From: Motiliproteus sp047633175
GTDB lineage: Bacteria; Pseudomonadota; Gammaproteobacteria; Pseudomonadales; Balneatricaceae
Direction of reading: 5' to 3'
NCBI GenBank assembly: GCA_047633175.1
Contig: JBLIEQ010000012.1
Location: 52,199-116,198, forward strand
DNA length: 64,000 bases
How positions within the stretch are numbered: the stretch's first letter is position 1; every line of letters begins with the position of its first letter. The translations under genes and the position numbers were made by a program. Shown one piece after another: positions 18,899 through 27,480 of the stretch. The notes under the pieces are model-generated. The model searched no databases and had not been told where the DNA came from. It saw nothing but the letters and a program-made list of their open reading frames with translations.

Positions 18899-21235
18899 AT
18901 GCGCCATCTGCTGACCATAACGCTTCGCCGCCTGACCAACTATACCCGGGAACATCCCCTGGGTTACCGGATGATACTGTACGTGACGGCCAGCAGCTTT
19001 ATTTTCATCATACTCTCTACCGCCTTGCAGCTGACGCTGGATTATCGCCGCGAGCTACGCACAGTCGACCACCAGGCCACATTAATCCAGACCAGCTACC
19101 TGGCCTCGCTGGCCAAGAGTTTATGGGATCTGGATCGGGCTCAGATCGAGCTGCAACTCAAGGGCATTCAAAGCCTGCCCGATGTGATGCACCTGAACCT
19201 CCGCTACACCAACGCCCAGGGTGCGGCCCTGATTCCGACAGGCACTCCCCCGCAAGCTGGTCACCGCGTCCAGCGACAGGCGTTCAGCCTGATCCACACC
19301 ACCGTAGGCGCTCAGCCTCACCCGCTTGGACAGCTGGAGGTCGTCTTCGACATGCAGGCGCTCGACCACCGGGTCTGGAAGAACGGCTTCGGCACCCTTC
19401 TCAGCCAAACCCTGCTGGTATTACTGATCGTGGTGGTGATCCTGGTAATTTTCTATCGTCAGATCACCCGCCACCTGGAAGCCATGGCGGATTACAGCCG
19501 CCAGATCGGTGCTGGCGAGTTGGGACAGTGCCTGAATCTGGACCGGCGTCGGCCGCATCGTCCCGACGAACTCGACCAGCTGGCCGCAGCATTAAACGAG
19601 ATGCGCCAGGCTATTCGGCAGGAGATGAATCAACGCCAGCAGCAGGAGCAGGCGCTGCGCTACAACCGTGACCAGCTTCAGCAGCGGGTTGAGCGACGCA
19701 CCCGGAGTCTGCAGACCGCCAAGGAGGTCGCCGAGGACGCCAATAACGCCAAGTCCCGATTTCTCTCCACCCTGAGTCATGAAATCCGCACGCCGATGAA
19801 CGGCATGTTGGGGATGATTCAATTGCTGGAGAAGAGCGCGCTGAGCACCACACAACGTGACCAGCTGTGCCTGCTGCATGATTCCACCGACGCCCTACTG
19901 GAAACCTTCGATCAGGTGCTGCACTACGGCCGTCTGGCCGAGGGTGCCTATATTGCCGACGACGCCCACTTCTCGCTGCAACGGCTGCTCAACAACCTGA
20001 TCACGCTGATGACCCCTGAGGCCAACCGCAAAGGCCTCCGCTTAGTGCTCGATATGGATCCTGCCACGGCCGATGAGCGCTTCGGTGCGGCGGGCAGTCT
20101 GCGCCAGATACTCAGCAACTTACTGGCCAACGCCATCAAATTTACCGACAGGGGTTCGGTCCGCCTCAACGTCCGCCCACCAAGCGGCTCCGGTGATAAG
20201 CAATGGCTAAGAGTTGAGGTACAGGACACCGGCATCGGCATCGAGCCAGCACAGCACGAACATATCTTCGAGCGTTTCAGCCAAGCCGACGACAGCATCA
20301 CTCGGCGCTTTGGCGGTACAGGCCTGGGGCTGACCATCTGCAAAGCGTTGGCGACGGCGCTCGGCGGCGAGCTGGGACTCACCAGCACAGCCGGCTACGG
20401 CAGCCTGTTCTGGCTCGAACTCCCGCTTAGGATCGAATCAGCGCCGCAAATCGACAACCGACCTGCGCCGCCAGCAAGCACGCCCAAACGCATCTTGCTA
20501 GTCGAGGATGTGGTGATCAATCAGCAGGTCGTGATCGGCCTGCTGGAACACCAGCACCACCGCGTGACCGTCGCCAGCGATGGCCAGCAAGCGCTGGAGA
20601 TCAGCCAGCAACAGGGCTTCGATCTGATTCTGATGGATATGCATCTACCTGGCCTGAGCGGCCTGGAGATCAGCCATCGAATCAAGGCCGACCTTGAGTC
20701 CGTCAACCGCCACACCCCCATCGCCGCACTGACCGCCAGCGTCAGGCCCGACGATATCCATCGCTATCTCGATGCCGGGCTGAGCCATGTGATTGCCAAG
20801 CCGGTCAGAGAGCACCAGCTGCTGCGCGTCGTCGCCAATCCCTCCGCGCCGGCGGACAAACTGGCCGTCAACAACAGGCCATCGCAAACGCCACTGGTGG
20901 ATGAAGCCGTGGTAGAAACCCACCGCCAGCTACTGGGCGATAATAAGTTGATCGCGCTGATGCACAGCTTCTGTGAACTGCATGACGAGCTCTGGCCCGT
21001 GCTGCAGAGCAGCCTGGCGGCGCAGGACCCCTTCGACAGCGCTGAGATCGCCCACAAGCTGGCCGGTGCCTGCGATACCCTGGGCTTCAGCCGGGCAAGT
21101 GCGGTGTTACGCGAGCTGGAGGCTACAGCCGAATCGCTAGCGGCAGAAGGTGCCCTCCCCGCCGCGACGACACTCGATCAGGTAATGCACGCCACACGAG
21201 AGGCGTCCCGCGTCTATTCCCGACCAGCCTCCTAG
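18899..21235 (+). CDS. Hybrid sensor histidine kinase with receiver and Hpt domains
   Basis: A 778-residue inner-membrane phosphorelay kinase. Order: transmembrane helix about 20-40, periplasmic domain about 45-160, second helix near 170, HAMP, coiled coil, HisKA with the phospho-His in FLSTLSHEIRTPMNGM, HATPase with DTGIGI and GTGLGLTICKAL, receiver with phospho-Asp in LILMDMHLPGLSGLE, and Hpt with the relay His in AEIAHKLAGACDTLGF. The architecture equals TorS/ArcB-type kinases. Start is ATG 18899 after GGAG; TTG 18887 is an alternative. Its periplasmic domain is clearly related to that of the kinase at 42714 (SLWDLDRAQIELQLKG here, SLWKLDQDQIEIQLDG there). Confidence 0.94.
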   Translation: MRHLLTITLRRLTNYTREHPLGYRMILYVTASSFIFIILSTALQLTLDYRRELRTVDHQATLIQTSYLASLAKSLWDLDRAQIELQLKGIQSLPDVMHLNLRYTNAQGAALIPTGTPPQAGHRVQRQAFSLIHTTVGAQPHPLGQLEVVFDMQALDHRVWKNGFGTLLSQTLLVLLIVVVILVIFYRQITRHLEAMADYSRQIGAGELGQCLNLDRRRPHRPDELDQLAAALNEMRQAIRQEMNQRQQQEQALRYNRDQLQQRVERRTRSLQTAKEVAEDANNAKSRFLSTLSHEIRTPMNGMLGMIQLLEKSALSTTQRDQLCLLHDSTDALLETFDQVLHYGRLAEGAYIADDAHFSLQRLLNNLITLMTPEANRKGLRLVLDMDPATADERFGAAGSLRQILSNLLANAIKFTDRGSVRLNVRPPSGSGDKQWLRVEVQDTGIGIEPAQHEHIFERFSQADDSITRRFGGTGLGLTICKALATALGGELGLTSTAGYGSLFWLELPLRIESAPQIDNRPAPPASTPKRILLVEDVVINQQVVIGLLEHQHHRVTVASDGQQALEISQQQGFDLILMDMHLPGLSGLEISHRIKADLESVNRHTPIAALTASVRPDDIHRYLDAGLSHVIAKPVREHQLLRVVANPSAPADKLAVNNRPSQTPLVDEAVVETHRQLLGDNKLIALMHSFCELHDELWPVLQSSLAAQDPFDSAEIAHKLAGACDTLGFSRASAVLRELEATAESLAAEGALPAATTLDQVMHATREASRVYSRPAS

Positions 21236-21473
21236 CCACTTGGCGGTCATTAACGACGCCTTTGAATCCTGTTTCTAAAAATACCGGCCATACGAGCGAC
21301 CACCCACAAGACCACCTCAGAATAAGGCAGACTTAAAAGCACTCAACTGGCGTATTTACCGCAGAAAACGGCGCTCAGGAACATCCCCCCTCGCCCTCAG
21401 CCGTTAACATCCATGCCATCTGCGCTAACGTGGATTAACGTACTTGTCGAAGCACACCTACAGGAAAACAATT

Positions 21474-21836
21474 ATGACGATCACCTATCGCGCCGCTGAA
21501 ATACCTGCCGAAGAACTTACTGAAAAGCTTCTCGAGCAACCGACTGCCGAGTCATTATCCGGTGATATTAAGACCCGCAGCCAGGTGTTCTACCAGACCG
21601 ATGAGCAAAAGATCACATCCGGCACCTGGGAGTGCGAGCCAGGTCGTTCTCGCTGGGAATTTACCACTCGCGGAGAAGTCATCTATGTATTATCAGGGCG
21701 AATGACCGTAGAACGCGATGGCGAAGAAGCTGTAGAACTCACTACCGGCTCGAGTGCGGTCTTTCCCGTCGGCTGGTGTGGCACCTGGACGGTGCACGAA
21801 ACCTTGCGCAAAGTTTTCGTCATCTACGGCGCCTGA
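21474..21836 (+). CDS. Cupin-domain protein (DUF861-like)
   Basis: A 120-residue single-cupin protein. Start is ATG 21474 with CAGGA upstream. The cupin core is visible in SGTWECEPGRSRWEF, GEVIYVLSGRMTVERDG and GSSAVFPVGWCGTWTVHETL; the C-terminal region resembles the (S)-ureidoglycine aminohydrolase/DUF861 type. The usual metal-binding His pair is mostly replaced (RWEF instead of HxH), so catalysis is uncertain. Monocistronic, after the kinase operon, followed by the long repeat copy B. Substrate unknown. Confidence 0.85.
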   Translation: MTITYRAAEIPAEELTEKLLEQPTAESLSGDIKTRSQVFYQTDEQKITSGTWECEPGRSRWEFTTRGEVIYVLSGRMTVERDGEEAVELTTGSSAVFPVGWCGTWTVHETLRKVFVIYGA

Positions 21837-21953
21837 ACTGACCTAGCATTTCAGGAAGTTTGAGGGGCAGAGGGCAGGCTTTATATTTAGCATATCAAAT
21901 GTAGGGCCTGACCCCCTGTCTTTCCTGTCTTTCTGTGACCCCCTGCCTTTCTG

Positions 21954-22433
21954 TTGTTGCGGCAGTTAATTCTGCATTACTGTTTTTGCCATCAAGCGAG
22001 ATTCCGCCTCCCGGCGGCTTCATTTCTTTGTAGCGACAAAGAAAGCGAAGCAAAGGCCGCTCCTGGCCATCCATGGCCCCCCGGCATTCGAACATCCCTG
22101 TCCATCAAAGCGCCCCCTACTAAACAGCCCTGCGGGTACGCGCCTGCGGCGCTATGAAATCCAGCCTGAGGCTGACAGATTCGGCATCCTGCCTCAGCTG
22201 CCAGTCTCGCCATTGCCTGCAGGGACGCAGGTATGCCGTTGTTGTCGGGAACTGACAACGGCCAATGGCTCGACCCTGCGGGCCTTTTTCAGTCTGTATT
22301 TCATCGGTTTAGAAAGGGAATTTGGCGCCATTCTGATGGTGCTATTGCCGTTTCAAGCCTTTCAAAAAGCTACAAGATCACCTACAAAACTCAGCCTTAG
22401 CACCGTGGTAACCTGCCTGCAGGCGATCTTTTG
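21954..22433 (+). repeat. Long intergenic repeat, copy B
   Basis: About 480 bp homologous to 4194-4843, same orientation and block order. It lacks the extra block of copy A and has a GGCCCCCCGGCATTCG junction where copy A has a long insert. It ends in CCTGCCTGCAGGCGATCTTT, also present at 4821 and 33815. Lies between the cupin gene and the nhaC terminator; no gene was found in it. Just upstream (21905-21950) is a C/T-rich stretch with repeated GACCCCCTG. Confidence 0.8.
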
Positions 22434-22480
22434 AACAGAATGAAAGGGCTAGTCACAACAACAGATTGGTACATAGCCAT

Positions 22481-22520
22481 AAAAAAGCCCTACTTCACCT
22501 TCTTAGGAGTGAAGCAAGGC
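22481..22520 (-). terminator. Rho-independent terminator of nhaC
   Basis: On the minus strand the stem pairs GGCCTTGCTTCAC with GTGAAGTAGGGC (two small mismatches) and is followed by TTTTTT. It lies 19 bp after the nhaC stop codon. Confidence 0.8.
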
Positions 22521-22538
22521 CTGCGGCAGTACGCTTAG

Positions 22539-24068
22539 TTAGGTGACGGTGGCGCGATAGGCGACCAGCTCTTCATCCCAGTGCTGATCAGAGACAATAA
22601 TGCCTTCGCCATCGGTAGCCCAACGCTGTTTTTCAGCCTGACTGGCTTTGGGTGAGAACCAACCGAGCCAAGCGTAGGCGAGACCTATTACCGGTGATAA
22701 CCAGCAGGCAAATGCCAGGGGAATATAGAGCAGATTTTCAAGATTTCCGTCGCTGATCCCCAGGCCCAGCGCGGTAATAACAAAGGCACCACCCGCGTTC
22801 CAGGGAATTAACGGTGAAATCAGGGTACCTCCTTCTTCGATGGCACGTGACAGATTCAAGGTGGAGTAACCCATACCCCGGTACGCCGGTGCATAGGTGC
22901 GTCCAGGCAAGGCAATGGACAGGTAAGGATCGCCGGCCACCAGGTTCGTTGCTATAGAGGTGAACGTGGCCGACGTTTGCAGGCCGGCAAAGCTGCGGAC
23001 TTTTTTCAATACGGCTTGAACGATCACCTCAAGAGAGCGGGTGCTTTCCAAAGCCCCCCCAAAACCCAGGGCTATCAGCACCAGGGTAATCACCCAAGTC
23101 ATAGACTGAATACCGCCGCGATTAAGCAGGGTATCTATTTCACTAACGCCGGTTTCAATGCTGAAACCACTCTGCATAAAGCTAAAGACGTCATGCAGAC
23201 TCTGACCCTGCATAAAAATGGCGATCAGCGCACCGGCAACCACACCGGCAAACAACGATGGCAGCGCTGGCATTTTCTTCAGCGCAAGGATAATAACCAA
23301 TAAGGCAGGGAGCAGCAGCCAAGCCGATAATTCAAAATTGGCTTGCAGACCTACAGTGATGGCGTTGATTTTTTCAAACGAAACACTCTGGCTACCGATA
23401 ACATTAAAACCAACGACCAGGTAAATCCCCAAGGCTATCAGCATGGCCGGTATCGTGGTTGGCAGCATGTTACGGATGTGATCAAACAGGTTGGTATCGG
23501 TCACCGCCGGCGCCAGATTGGTGGTATCGGACAGGGGGGACATCTTGTCACCAAAGAACGCACCGGACACTACCGCGCCTGCAGTCCAGTACTCGGGCAC
23601 ATCAAAACCGGCACCTATGCCCATCAACGCCAAGCCCACGGTACCGACGGTACCCCAGGAGGTGCCCAGCGACAGCGAGACGACCGCACACAACAACATG
23701 CTGGCGGCCAGGAACAGCTCTGGCGAAATCAGGTTCAGACCGTAATAGATAAGTACCGGCACAGTACCGCTGGAAATCCACACCCCTATCGTCATGCCGA
23801 CAGTCATTAGAATGGCGATGGAAGGCAGTGCGACGCGCACAACGTGGTAAATCCCCTCTTCCATCTCATGCCAGCGAAAACCTTGCATCCAACCCAACAG
23901 GGCGGTGATGGCCAGGCCGATGGCAAGGGGTACGTGTGGGGTAAAGTCATTGTAGTAAAACAGCTGCAGACAGAGCACCCCCAGCGTCAGCAGAATGGGC
24001 AGCAACGCCAACAACAGCGTTGGTTTTGGGCTTTGAGTGGATGCACCACTACTCGGATTATTCGCCAT
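22539..24068 (-). CDS. nhaC: Na+/H+ antiporter, NhaC family
   Basis: A 509-residue inner-membrane antiporter exchanging Na+ for H+ (some relatives use other organic substrates). It has about 11-12 hydrophobic helices. Family landmarks: SLSLGTSWGTVGTVGLALMG near residue 140, the conserved GAFFGDKMSPLSDTTNLAPA (residues about 175-195), and TNLVAGDPYLSIALPGRTYA in the C-terminal half. Start is ATG 24068 with AGGACAAA upstream. Monocistronic, with its own terminator. Next to a GbdR-like regulator gene, so coupling to osmolyte uptake or sodium homeostasis is conceivable. Confidence 0.93.
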   Translation of the reverse strand: MANNPSSGASTQSPKPTLLLALLPILLTLGVLCLQLFYYNDFTPHVPLAIGLAITALLGWMQGFRWHEMEEGIYHVVRVALPSIAILMTVGMTIGVWISSGTVPVLIYYGLNLISPELFLAASMLLCAVVSLSLGTSWGTVGTVGLALMGIGAGFDVPEYWTAGAVVSGAFFGDKMSPLSDTTNLAPAVTDTNLFDHIRNMLPTTIPAMLIALGIYLVVGFNVIGSQSVSFEKINAITVGLQANFELSAWLLLPALLVIILALKKMPALPSLFAGVVAGALIAIFMQGQSLHDVFSFMQSGFSIETGVSEIDTLLNRGGIQSMTWVITLVLIALGFGGALESTRSLEVIVQAVLKKVRSFAGLQTSATFTSIATNLVAGDPYLSIALPGRTYAPAYRGMGYSTLNLSRAIEEGGTLISPLIPWNAGGAFVITALGLGISDGNLENLLYIPLAFACWLSPVIGLAYAWLGWFSPKASQAEKQRWATDGEGIIVSDQHWDEELVAYRATVT

Positions 24069-24345
24069 AGGTTTGTCCTGAATTATCATTATTTTACGAC
24101 AAGTCGAGACTATCACTCGGCTGTAAACCACTGATGAAATCGCTGTAAAAAGTTGTGCGAAGATGTAGCAGCCAGAAGGAGTTGTAAATTTTCGTTTACA
24201 ACAAAAGACACAGAGCCTCCCTCACAAGGAAACGACTAACCTTCCCTCGTCAGGCCTTACAGAAATCCTCCTGGGATCACAGATTCTTTAGCCTCTTCAC
24301 GCATTCGCGGTTAGTATCAGCATCAGGATTTCTAGGATTGGATTT

Positions 24346-25392
24346 ATGACCGAACAGAAAGACAAGCGTCACTTCAGCACTCCACTGCGGAATACCAACA
24401 GTGCCTTCTTGCCCGTGGAAGATGCCGGTGACCGCTCGATTCAGGTCGACTTCATCCTACTCGAGCATTTTTCTCTGATGGCGTTCACCGCGGCTGTAGA
24501 CGCCTTGGTCACCGCCAACCTGGTCAGCGCGACACCGCGGTTTGAATTCACCACCTATGGAATGGGATCTCTGACGGTAAAGAGCGATCTGGGCATCAAT
24601 ATTTCCACCAGCGGACGGATTGACCAGCTGCTGATTGACGGCAAAGAGCCACCAGAGATGCTGATCGTATGCGGTGGTTTTCGCTGCTCCCTCACCGAAA
24701 ATCCGCTCCTGAGCGCCAAACTCAAATCCGCCGTGCGCAAAGGCACCCTGATGGGTGCCCTGTGGAACGGCGCTGTGCCGCTGGCCCAGGCAGGCCTGCT
24801 CGATGACCAGGACTGTGCCCTGCACCCGGATAATCACGCGTATTTAAGAGAGCATTTTCCCCGCGTCCAGGTCTCAGAGCGGGTGCTGGTGGTCAATGAG
24901 AACAGAGCGACCAGCGCGGGGCCCAACAGCGCCCTGGAAATGATGCTGATGCTGATCGAAAGATCACAGGGTAAAGACCGGGTACGGGCGGTTCGTGAAA
25001 TACTCAGCAGCGATCAGGTCGCAGAAAGCCGGGACCAGGAGTTGCTGCCCAGCGCCCGCGATCCGAGCTTTCCAGACTCTCTTAATAACCTGTTGCAGCT
25101 GATGGACGCTAATATTGAGGAACCCCTCAGCATCGACGAGCTGGCATCCTTCGCCAGGATCTCGCGCCGTCAGATCGAGCGGCTGTTTCAAAATCACCTC
25201 AACAGCAGCCCTTCGCGCTACTACCTCGAACTTCGTATCACCCACGCCCGTCGCCTGCTGCTTCAGGGTAAGGATTCCATTGCCAACATCGCCATCGCCA
25301 GCGGCTTTATCAGTTCCACCCACTTCAGCCACTGCTACAAGGGTTACTTCGGCCTGTCACCCAGCCAGGCAAGGCAACAACGCGGTGGCTGA
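24346..25392 (+). CDS. GlxA/AraC-family transcription regulator, GbdR-like
   Basis: A 348-residue activator with an N-terminal DJ-1/PfpI-like domain (residues about 30-200: VDFILLEHFSLMAFTAAVDA, LIVCGGFRC) and a C-terminal AraC double helix-turn-helix (LSIDELASFARISRRQIERL, SIANIAIASGFISSTHFSHC). GbdR, which activates betaine, dimethylglycine and sarcosine catabolism in Pseudomonas, has this architecture. The sox operon 7 kb away makes that role attractive, but the match is by eye. The distal 3' coding end is partly duplicated just downstream (25437-25486). Divergent from nhaC. Confidence 0.85.
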   Translation: MTEQKDKRHFSTPLRNTNSAFLPVEDAGDRSIQVDFILLEHFSLMAFTAAVDALVTANLVSATPRFEFTTYGMGSLTVKSDLGINISTSGRIDQLLIDGKEPPEMLIVCGGFRCSLTENPLLSAKLKSAVRKGTLMGALWNGAVPLAQAGLLDDQDCALHPDNHAYLREHFPRVQVSERVLVVNENRATSAGPNSALEMMLMLIERSQGKDRVRAVREILSSDQVAESRDQELLPSARDPSFPDSLNNLLQLMDANIEEPLSIDELASFARISRRQIERLFQNHLNSSPSRYYLELRITHARRLLLQGKDSIANIAIASGFISSTHFSHCYKGYFGLSPSQARQQRGG

Positions 25393-25436
25393 CGCTGTAG
25401 CGCCACGCCTGCTGCCTCAGCCACTGCCCACTGCCA

Positions 25437-25486
25437 CTGCCACAAGGGTTACTTCGGCCTGTCAGCCAGGCATGGCAAGGCAACAA
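25437..25486 (+). repeat. Partial duplication of the regulator 3' end
   Basis: About 50 bp containing ACAAGGGTTACTTCGGCCTG and GGCAAGGCAACAA repeat, with a few changes, the sequence at 25331-25380 that codes for the C-terminal residues CYKGYFGLSPSQARQQ. The copy lies about 107 bp downstream, beyond the stop codon. Confidence 0.75.
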
Positions 25487-25518
25487 GTCTCTGGTTGAAG
25501 TGGTTCTCCGTCAGCCTG

Positions 25519-25716
25519 CTACCAGGCTACCGCTTTGAGGGTCAGCGTAAAGGGTTCTCCCTCCTCTGCCAGCCTGACCCGGTAATCTTCCCGCTCGCCA
25601 TTGGAGACGAACCGGACTGCATTATCGTAACGCTCCCCATCTCCAGCCAGCCGGACGACATAGTCACAAGCGTCCTCCTTGCCAACCAGGCAAACCCGGT
25701 AATCGTACTGTTGCAT
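25519..25716 (-). CDS. Small protein of four 13-residue repeats
   Basis: A 65-residue product with no family I recognise. After MQQ it is built of four tandem 13-residue units: YDYRVCLVGKEDA, CDYVVRLAGDGER, YDNAVRFVSNGER and EDYRVRLAEEGEP, then FTLTLKAVAW. The unit is a beta-strand-like xDYxVRLxxxGEx. A GAGGAGAG ribosome site lies about 12 nt before ATG 25716, and the gene follows the ACT-domain gene by 32 bp on the same strand. The repeat phase and strand alternation suggest a small beta structure. No signal peptide. Role unknown; the clean periodicity in protein argues that it is expressed. Confidence 0.6.
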   Translation of the reverse strand: MQQYDYRVCLVGKEDACDYVVRLAGDGERYDNAVRFVSNGEREDYRVRLAEEGEPFTLTLKAVAW

Positions 25717-25748
25717 AGCCTCGACTCTCCTCTTTCACGCGTTAGGCG

Positions 25749-26276
25749 TTAAACCGCGCACGCGCCTTGTGCATCAAGATCAACCATCAACTCCGGGGTC
25801 AGCGCTTCCAACGCATCACTGAGCTGGTCACAACTCACCGAGATCGGCACTTGCACGTCTAAATCGGCATGGAATAGAATCTCGGCACTCATAGGCGCGG
25901 GAGCGCAATGGCTCTTGAGGTTGCGAATGGTGACCCCAAACCGGCTCAACACCTCACTGATCTCGGCAATAACGTTGCGTCGATCCAAGCCTACAAAGCT
26001 CAGCGTCAAGGGGTAACAGGGCCTTACAGCCGCGGGTGTACCCTGCTCTACCACTACCCTCAAGCCCTGCTCTGCCAAGGCGTCCAGATCCCCCTCCAGG
26101 GCGGCTCTTTGATCGGCCGGTACCCTGATATGCAGCACCCCGGCAAACTTGCCCTCCAAACGGGAAAACTGACTCTCGAGCCACTGACCCTGCCTCCCCG
26201 CAATCAACTGAGAAACCAGCTCCACCAACCCCGGCCGATCCTCGCCTATGAGTGTTAAAATCAACGTTGTCTGCAT
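25749..26276 (-). CDS. ACT-domain protein, GcvR-like
   Basis: A 175-residue protein of two ACT domains: LILTLIGEDRPGLVELVSQL (residues 4-24) and LTLSFVGLDRRNVIAEISEV (residues about 91-110). This layout and length match GcvR, the co-repressor that senses glycine and inhibits the GcvA activator of the glycine-cleavage system. No DNA-binding motif is present. With the glycine-producing sox operon nearby, a glycine-sensing role fits (inference). First gene before the repeat-protein gene; its start ATG 26276 is followed by MQTTLILTLIG typical of the family. Confidence 0.85.
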   Translation of the reverse strand: MQTTLILTLIGEDRPGLVELVSQLIAGRQGQWLESQFSRLEGKFAGVLHIRVPADQRAALEGDLDALAEQGLRVVVEQGTPAAVRPCYPLTLSFVGLDRRNVIAEISEVLSRFGVTIRNLKSHCAPAPMSAEILFHADLDVQVPISVSCDQLSDALEALTPELMVDLDAQGACAV

Positions 26277-26519
26277 TTATTGTCCTCCGCATTCTTAGTT
26301 ACGCCCGGAAGCGCATCCGGATAATGATCCTTGTACGCGACTGGCTACGACTGAGATTATCGGGGAAAGAATTGCATTGAGTGTGCGTGAGCGACGGTAA
26401 TTGTTGATTTGCGCCATCTAGAAGCAGCTTCAGGGGCAGAATTCAGGAAGCGCTCCTGCGTCCCCATCATCAGGCCCCTACATACGATGACCTTAGCGCA
26501 TGAAGACCAGGAGGCTGGC

Positions 26520-27356
26520 TTATCCAAAGTGTGAAGCATGAAAACGCAGATGGTCCTCGATAAAACTGGCGATAAAGTAATAGCTGTGGTCGTAGCCGTC
26601 GTGGCGGCGCAGCTCCAGTGGATACGCATTCGCCGTCGCCGCCGCCTGCAGGGTCTCCGGTTTCAGCTGCTCGACTAAGAAACCATCCGCCTCACCCTGA
26701 TCCACCAGGGCGGGGATCTTCTGCGTCGCCTGACGCAGCAGCGCGCTGGTATCATAATCGCGCCAGGCGTGGGTATTTTCACCCAGGTAAGCGCTGAACG
26801 CCTTCTTGCCCCAGGGGCAGTTGAGCGGATTACTGATGGGGCTGAAGGCCGAGACCGAGCGGTAACGCCCGGGGTTGCGCAGGGCGATCATCAGGGCGCC
26901 GTGCCCCCCCATGGAGTGTCCGGACAGGGCCCGTTGATCGCTGACCGGGAAGGTCGCTTCGATCAGTTGCGGGAGCTCGTTGACCACATAGTCATACATC
27001 CGGTAATGACGGTTCCAGGGTGCCTGAGTCGCATCGACATAGAAGCCCGCACCCTGGCCCAGGTCATACGCCTCATCATCGGGAACCCCTTCACCACGGG
27101 GACTGGTATCCGGGGTGACAATAGCCACCCCCAGCTCGGCAGCGATGCGCTGTGCGCCGGCCTTGTGCATAAAGTTTTCGTCGGTACAGGTCAGCCCGGA
27201 CAACCAGTACAGCACCGGCACCTTCTGGCCACTGGATGCCTGAGGCGGCAGGTAGATGGAAAAGCGCATGGCGCAATTGAGCACAGCAGAATGATGGCTG
27301 TACTGCTTGAGCCAACCCTCAAAGCTCTTGTTGCAGCTTAGATTTTCAATACTCAT
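26520..27356 (-). CDS. fghA: S-formylglutathione hydrolase
   Basis: Cytosolic esterase-D family hydrolase (278 aa) that splits S-formylglutathione to formate and glutathione, the second step of glutathione-dependent formaldehyde oxidation. The nucleophile elbow is ALSGHSMGGHGALMIAL (Ser near residue 147). Other family blocks: PVLYWLSGLTCTDENFMHKA, DTSPRGEGVPDDEAYDLGQG and the C-terminal HDGYDHSYYFIASFIEDHL with the catalytic His. Lies 124 bp downstream of adhC, in the usual pairing; formaldehyde can arise when sarcosine oxidase works without THF. Confidence 0.96.
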   Translation of the reverse strand: MSIENLSCNKSFEGWLKQYSHHSAVLNCAMRFSIYLPPQASSGQKVPVLYWLSGLTCTDENFMHKAGAQRIAAELGVAIVTPDTSPRGEGVPDDEAYDLGQGAGFYVDATQAPWNRHYRMYDYVVNELPQLIEATFPVSDQRALSGHSMGGHGALMIALRNPGRYRSVSAFSPISNPLNCPWGKKAFSAYLGENTHAWRDYDTSALLRQATQKIPALVDQGEADGFLVEQLKPETLQAAATANAYPLELRRHDGYDHSYYFIASFIEDHLRFHASHFG

Positions 27357-27443
27357 GAAAAGACTCTCCGTATTGATTAAAACAGGTACCCTGCCCCCTT
27401 TTTCCCTCTGGATAGAGGATGGCGGAGGGCAGCGGACAGCAGA

Positions 27444-27472
27444 GATAAGCGGCCGCTTTGCGGCCTCTTATC
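27444..27472. promoter_or_regulatory. Intercistronic hairpin between adhC and fghA
   Basis: GATAAGCGGCCGC pairs with GCGGCCTCTTATC around a TTT loop, allowing a one-base bulge. It lies 9 bp after the adhC stop. On the minus strand it is not followed by a U-run, so an RNA-processing or partial-termination role is more likely than full termination. Confidence 0.5.
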
Positions 27473-27480
27473 GCAGCGCC

